NCBI GenBank assembly: GCA_035546355.1
Contig: DATKEH010000187.1
Location: 1-9,501 of the forward strand
Direction of reading: 5' to 3'
DNA from: DATKEH01 sp035546355
Lineage (GTDB): Bacteria > Acidobacteriota > Thermoanaerobaculia > Multivoradales > JAIOJS01
Length of the DNA stretch: 9,501 bases
The translations under genes and the position numbers were made by a program. Under the pieces are notes generated by a model that worked only from the letters and a program-made list of their open reading frames with translations, made no database searches and was not told the DNA's origin. This document shows positions 6,605-9,501 of this stretch, in pieces. The stretch's first letter is position 1; every line of letters begins with the position of its first letter.

Positions 6605-7435
6605 ATGCAAATGCGTGTCGGCTACGAGCTGATCTTCGATCTTCCGCAACAGACGCCGATGGCGCTGATGCTGAACATCCACCACACGCGCGCCGCCGAC
6701 ATCGTGGCGCCTGACCTCATGAAGCCGGAGCCGTACGTCCCCATGAGGTCCTACAGGGACGGTTTCGGCAACTGGTGCACCCGCATCGTTGCGCCGCCGG
6801 GTCGGCTGCGACTGTCAGCCAGCGCGGTGATAAACGATACGGGCGAGCCTGATCCGGTCGCCCTGTGGGAACCCCAGCATGCGGTGGAAGATCTTCCCGA
6901 CGAGTCGCTCGTCTTCCTCCTCGGCAGCCGATACTGCGAGACGGATCGCCTGTCCGGCATCGCGTGGGACCTGTTCGGCGGCTCTCCCCCGGGGGGCCAA
7001 CGGGTGCAGGCCATCTGCGACTATGTCCATCGCCACATCACCTTCAACTACCAGGACGCGAGGCCGACGAGAACGGCGTGGGACGCTCTCCAGGAGGGCA
7101 TAGGCGTGTGCCGCGACTTCGCGCATCTCGCGATCGCGTTCTGCCGCTGCATGAACATTCCGGCGCGGTACTGTACGGGGTACCTCAGCGACATCGGCGT
7201 CCCGCCGCCGCACGGCGTAATGGATTTCGCGGCCTGGCTCGAGGCCTATCTAGGCGGGCGCTGGCACACGTTCGATCCGCGGAACAACAAACCGATGATC
7301 GGTCGCGTGCTCATCGCCCGTGGGCGCGACGCAACGGACGTCGCGATCAGCAACACGTTCGGTCCCAACATCCTCGCAGGCTTCACGGTCTGGGCGGACG
7401 AGATCGCGAGCCCCGAGACCGCATGCGGCTCCTGA
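6605..7435 (+). CDS. Transglutaminase-like protein with Ala at the usual catalytic His position
   Basis: A 276-residue protein of the bacterial transglutaminase-like superfamily (papain-like fold; proteolytic, transpeptidase or amidase roles are known in the wider family). Residues 1-85 form the N-terminal beta domain (VGYELIFDLPQQTPMALMLN, YRDGFGNWCTRIVAPPG); the core follows, with FNYQDARPTRTAWDALQEG and catalytic Cys169 in GVCRDFAHLAIAFCR, then the adjacent NIPARYCTGYL. At the place where relatives have HAW, this protein has AAW (Ala210 in DFAAWLEAYLGG); the Asp position is kept as Asp224 in HTFDPRN. A histidine at 221 or 203 might substitute, or this may be a subfamily trait. I chose ATG 6605 because the conserved domain starts right after it; a TTG at 6569 would add 12 residues of no family character. 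Its end overlaps the next transglutaminase gene by 13 bases. Low-GC codons (ATA at residues 76 and 166, CTA at 216) differ from the transporter genes. Confidence 0.88.
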   Translation: MQMRVGYELIFDLPQQTPMALMLNIHHTRAADIVAPDLMKPEPYVPMRSYRDGFGNWCTRIVAPPGRLRLSASAVINDTGEPDPVALWEPQHAVEDLPDESLVFLLGSRYCETDRLSGIAWDLFGGSPPGGQRVQAICDYVHRHITFNYQDARPTRTAWDALQEGIGVCRDFAHLAIAFCRCMNIPARYCTGYLSDIGVPPPHGVMDFAAWLEAYLGGRWHTFDPRNNKPMIGRVLIARGRDATDVAISNTFGPNILAGFTVWADEIASPETACGS

Positions 7436-8307
7436 CCGTACGGCACATCACCACCTACCGCTATTCGGAGCCGGTGAGGTTCGGCGAGCACCGGATGATG
7501 TTCCGGCCGCGCGAAAGTCACGATCTCCGTCTGGTCTCGACGAACCTGGAGATCCTGCCGCGCCCAGCGGACCTCCGCTGGCTTCACGACGTCTTCGACA
7601 ACTCGGTGGCGATCGCGACCTTCGACGTAGCCGCGTCGGAGCTTCGCTTCGACAGCACGGTCACCCTCGAGCACCTCGAGACGCCGCTACCCGACTATGC
7701 GCTCGAGCTCGAGGCGTACACCTATCCCTTCGACTATTCGGATGACGAACGGCCTGATCTCAGGAGCGCCCTGGCGCGCCACTACCCCGGCGACGACCTC
7801 GGACCGTGGACCGAGCGGTTCCTGACCTCTTCCGGATCGACCACCACGATGACTCTCCTCCACTCGATGGCGCGTGGTATCAAGGAAGAGCTGGTGTATC
7901 TGCGCCGCAGTGAGAAGGGCGTGCAGAGCCCGGGCGAGACGCTGCGGCGCGGCAGCGGCAGTTGCCGGGACTTCGCGGTGCTCATGATGGAAGCCGCTCG
8001 GTCGCTCGGCATCGCCGCCCGCTTCGTCAGTGGCTACATCGTGCTCCCCGAGATGTACGACAGCGCCGACAGTGGGGGAAACACTCACGCCTGGATGCAG
8101 GCCTACCTGCCGGGAGCCGGATGGGTCGACTTCGATCCCACCAACAGCATCGTGGGCAATCGCAACCTGATTCGGGTGGCCATGGCGTGGAACCACGAGA
8201 ACGCGTTGCCGTTGTGGGGCACGTTCATCGGTCCGAGCTGGTCGTTCCTTGGCATGGAGGTCGCCGTGCGCGTCATCGAAGAGTCAGCCGAAGTACATCG
8301 ACGTTGA
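7423..8307 (+). CDS. Transglutaminase-like protein with intact Cys-His-Asp
   Basis: A 294-residue cytoplasmic-looking protein (no signal peptide or membrane segment). It begins RLLTVRHITTYRYSEPVRFG, the start of the bacterial transglutaminase-like N-terminal domain, with HRMMFRPRESHDLRL next; a linker region around 100-140 follows, then the catalytic core. Cys181 lies in GSCRDFAVLM, His222 in THAWMQAYLPGAGWVDFDPTN and Asp238 in the same block, so the triad looks complete. The frame is open for over 500 bases upstream, but the ATG at 7423 is where the family N-terminus begins; it overlaps the end of the preceding transglutaminase gene by 13 bases, so the two are likely co-translated. The 3' end overlaps the convergent minus-strand transglutaminase by 35 bases. 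Substrate unknown; family context points to peptide or amide-bond chemistry linked to ATP-grasp systems. Confidence 0.92.
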   Translation: MRLLTVRHITTYRYSEPVRFGEHRMMFRPRESHDLRLVSTNLEILPRPADLRWLHDVFDNSVAIATFDVAASELRFDSTVTLEHLETPLPDYALELEAYTYPFDYSDDERPDLRSALARHYPGDDLGPWTERFLTSSGSTTTMTLLHSMARGIKEELVYLRRSEKGVQSPGETLRRGSGSCRDFAVLMMEAARSLGIAARFVSGYIVLPEMYDSADSGGNTHAWMQAYLPGAGWVDFDPTNSIVGNRNLIRVAMAWNHENALPLWGTFIGPSWSFLGMEVAVRVIEESAEVHRR

Positions 8308-9172
8308 CGCGCAGCGTGTGTTTTCCCCCGCCGAGGATCACGCCGTGGATCGGGCTGACATCGCCGTAGTCGCGCCCCCACGCGACCGTGAGGTGCCGGC
8401 ACGAGGGCAGCACGTTGTTGGTAGGGTCGACGTCGATCCAACCGGTCCCGGGACAGTAGACCGCCAGCCACGCGTGTGACGCGTCGGCGCCGAGCAGACG
8501 CGGGCGACTCGGGGGCGGAACCGTCTCGAGATACCCGCTGACGTACCGGGCCGGCAGCCCGAGCGACCGCAGGCACGCTATCTCCAGCCGCGCGAAGTCC
8601 TGACACACGCCGCGCCGCGACTCGAAGACGTCCGCGAGTGGCGTCCTGACGGTGGTCGCCTTTGGATCGAACGTGAAGTCCTCGTAGATGCGGCCGGTCA
8701 GATCGAGGACAGCCTCGAGCAGTGGCCTACCGGCCGGAAAGGAAGCGCGCACGTAGTCGGCGGGTTCAGTTATCGCCGGACCCGGTCCGGAGGCGAACAC
8801 GAACTCGAGCGTGTCGAGCGGCAGAGCGCCGCGATCGGCGACAGCCTCCCAGGGTGGCGTGTCCGCCGGCGACGGCAGGCTCGGCGCCTCGAGCGTCAAC
8901 TGACTTCGGGCGCGGACGGTGAGCCGCCGGTGCGGTCCCTCCATCCCGAAGAACGTCACTGCGTTGCCGAAGTAGTCGGTGTGCGTCGAGAGGGCGGCGG
9001 GCTGAGGCTCGATCTCGAGCTCGTGGTGCAGGACCTGCTGGCGCGGCAGGGCACGAGGCGTGAGGCAAGCCAGGTGATGGGACACCGCCACCGGTTGGCT
9101 GTAGTCGTACTCGGTGGTGTGTACGACCTCGTACTCGATCGCCTGGACGTCAGCTGACACGGAGCTCCGCAT
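8273..9172 (-). CDS. Transglutaminase-like protein downstream of the alpha-E gene
   Basis: A 299-residue member of the transglutaminase family that accompanies alpha-E and ATP-grasp proteins. N-terminal domain at about 12-90: IEYEVVHTTEYDYSQPVAVS, then HTDYFGNAVTFFGMEGPH. Core: DFTFDPKATTVRTPLADVFE, Cys190 in RRGVCQDFARLEIACLRSLG, ARYVSGYLETVPP, His233 in ASHAWLAVYCPGTGWIDVDP and Asp249 in the same block, so the triad is complete. The end GVILGGGKHTLRVNVDV is the normal family terminus. Two starts compete: ATG 9172 has no ribosome site; GTG 9160, four residues in, is preceded by GGAG (9168-9165) at four bases. Either overlaps the alpha-E stop, indicating one operon. Arg195 stands where many relatives have His after DFA, a minor variation. 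Confidence 0.93.
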   Translation of the reverse strand: MRSSVSADVQAIEYEVVHTTEYDYSQPVAVSHHLACLTPRALPRQQVLHHELEIEPQPAALSTHTDYFGNAVTFFGMEGPHRRLTVRARSQLTLEAPSLPSPADTPPWEAVADRGALPLDTLEFVFASGPGPAITEPADYVRASFPAGRPLLEAVLDLTGRIYEDFTFDPKATTVRTPLADVFESRRGVCQDFARLEIACLRSLGLPARYVSGYLETVPPPSRPRLLGADASHAWLAVYCPGTGWIDVDPTNNVLPSCRHLTVAWGRDYGDVSPIHGVILGGGKHTLRVNVDVLRLTLR

Positions 9173-9501
9173 GACTGAAGTAGAAGTAGGTGATCGTCTC
9201 CGAGATAGCTCGCAGGTCGTCCCCGATCGAGCCGAGCAGCTCCATCACCCGACGCGCGCCCTCGACGCCTTCGCGATGAAGCGAGTCGGGATCGAGCTGC
9301 TGGAGCGTCGTTGAGGCCTTTTCGATCAATCGTTCCTCCCGCGTGGGCGTTGGAGCCTGAGGATCGCGGGGCAGGCTCCGAACGTGATCCGACACGGCGG
9401 CCAGTTGGAACGCCAAGGCGCGGGTATTGGTGTCGTCGAGGAGCAAGAGGTCCAGGACGGGCGCGAGCTGCGGCCGCGCGAAGTAGCGGCGGCGGTAGGT
9501 C
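9150..9501 (-). CDS. Alpha-E (DUF403) domain protein, 3' end only
   Basis: The C-terminal 116 residues of an alpha-helical protein whose reading frame remains open to the right window edge; a full-length member is usually around 310 residues. The visible sequence TYRRRYFARPQLAPVLDLLL, DDTNTRALAFQL, DHVRSLP and the closing ISETITYFYFSHAELR are characteristic of the alpha-E domain. The TTG at 9446 is an internal Leu codon within the DLLLLDDTN motif, not the start. Alpha-E proteins have no established biochemical activity; they are encoded next to circularly permuted ATP-grasp proteins and transglutaminases, and are thought to act with them in making or attaching a peptide. The stop lies inside the next transglutaminase gene, so the two are probably translated together. 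The ATP-grasp gene is expected upstream, beyond the window. Confidence 0.9.
   Translation of the reverse strand, partial: TYRRRYFARPQLAPVLDLLLLDDTNTRALAFQLAAVSDHVRSLPRDPQAPTPTREERLIEKASTTLQQLDPDSLHREGVEGARRVMELLGSIGDDLRAISETITYFYFSHAELRVS

Noticed and set aside
6596..6624. TTGACG at 6596 as a -35 box
   Set aside because: The -10 region at 17 bases' spacing is GC-rich and falls inside the coding sequence; the start codon is only nine bases after the start of the supposed -35.

Overview
The window is very GC-rich and densely coding, with short overlaps between genes, several GTG starts and very few low-GC codons in its left two thirds. It looks like a chromosome of a high-GC free-living bacterium, perhaps an Acidobacteriota- or Gemmatimonadota-like soil or metagenome lineage. 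The lineage is inferred from style and gene content only; there is no rRNA or other phylogenetic marker.

Region 1 (1-6268) is a carbohydrate capture and degradation locus. On the plus strand it runs: the 3' end of a glycoamylase-like glycoside hydrolase (family containing GH144 beta-1,2-glucanases), a solute-binding lipoprotein, and two MalF/MalG-type permeases, all overlapping or closely spaced. Facing them on the minus strand is a two-gene unit: a MalK/UgpC-type ATPase and a GH1 beta-glucosidase, overlapping by four bases. Together these could cleave a beta-glucan outside the cytoplasm, import the oligosaccharides and hydrolyse them to glucose inside. A beta-1,2-glucan (sophoro-oligosaccharide) substrate is a reasonable guess, not shown.

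Region 2 (6269-6604) is the gap between the divergently transcribed ATPase and the first transglutaminase gene. It holds no intact gene. It does hold a decayed plus-strand coding remnant whose three reading-frame segments join into one TPR-like protein stretch if two single-base deletions are repaired. It also has an operator-like imperfect palindrome and a small repeat cluster.

Region 3 (6605-9501) has a slightly looser codon style and carries three different transglutaminase-fold proteins and part of an alpha-E (DUF403) protein. Two transglutaminase genes overlap on the plus strand. The third lies on the minus strand downstream of the alpha-E gene, and the two pairs converge with overlapping 3' ends. 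The alpha-E plus transglutaminase pair is the well-known companion of a circularly permuted ATP-grasp amidoligase, which I would expect just beyond base 9501. The first transglutaminase lacks histidine at the usual catalytic position; the other two have the full Cys-His-Asp set.

I saw no tRNA, rRNA, CRISPR array, transposase or convincing rho-independent terminator.
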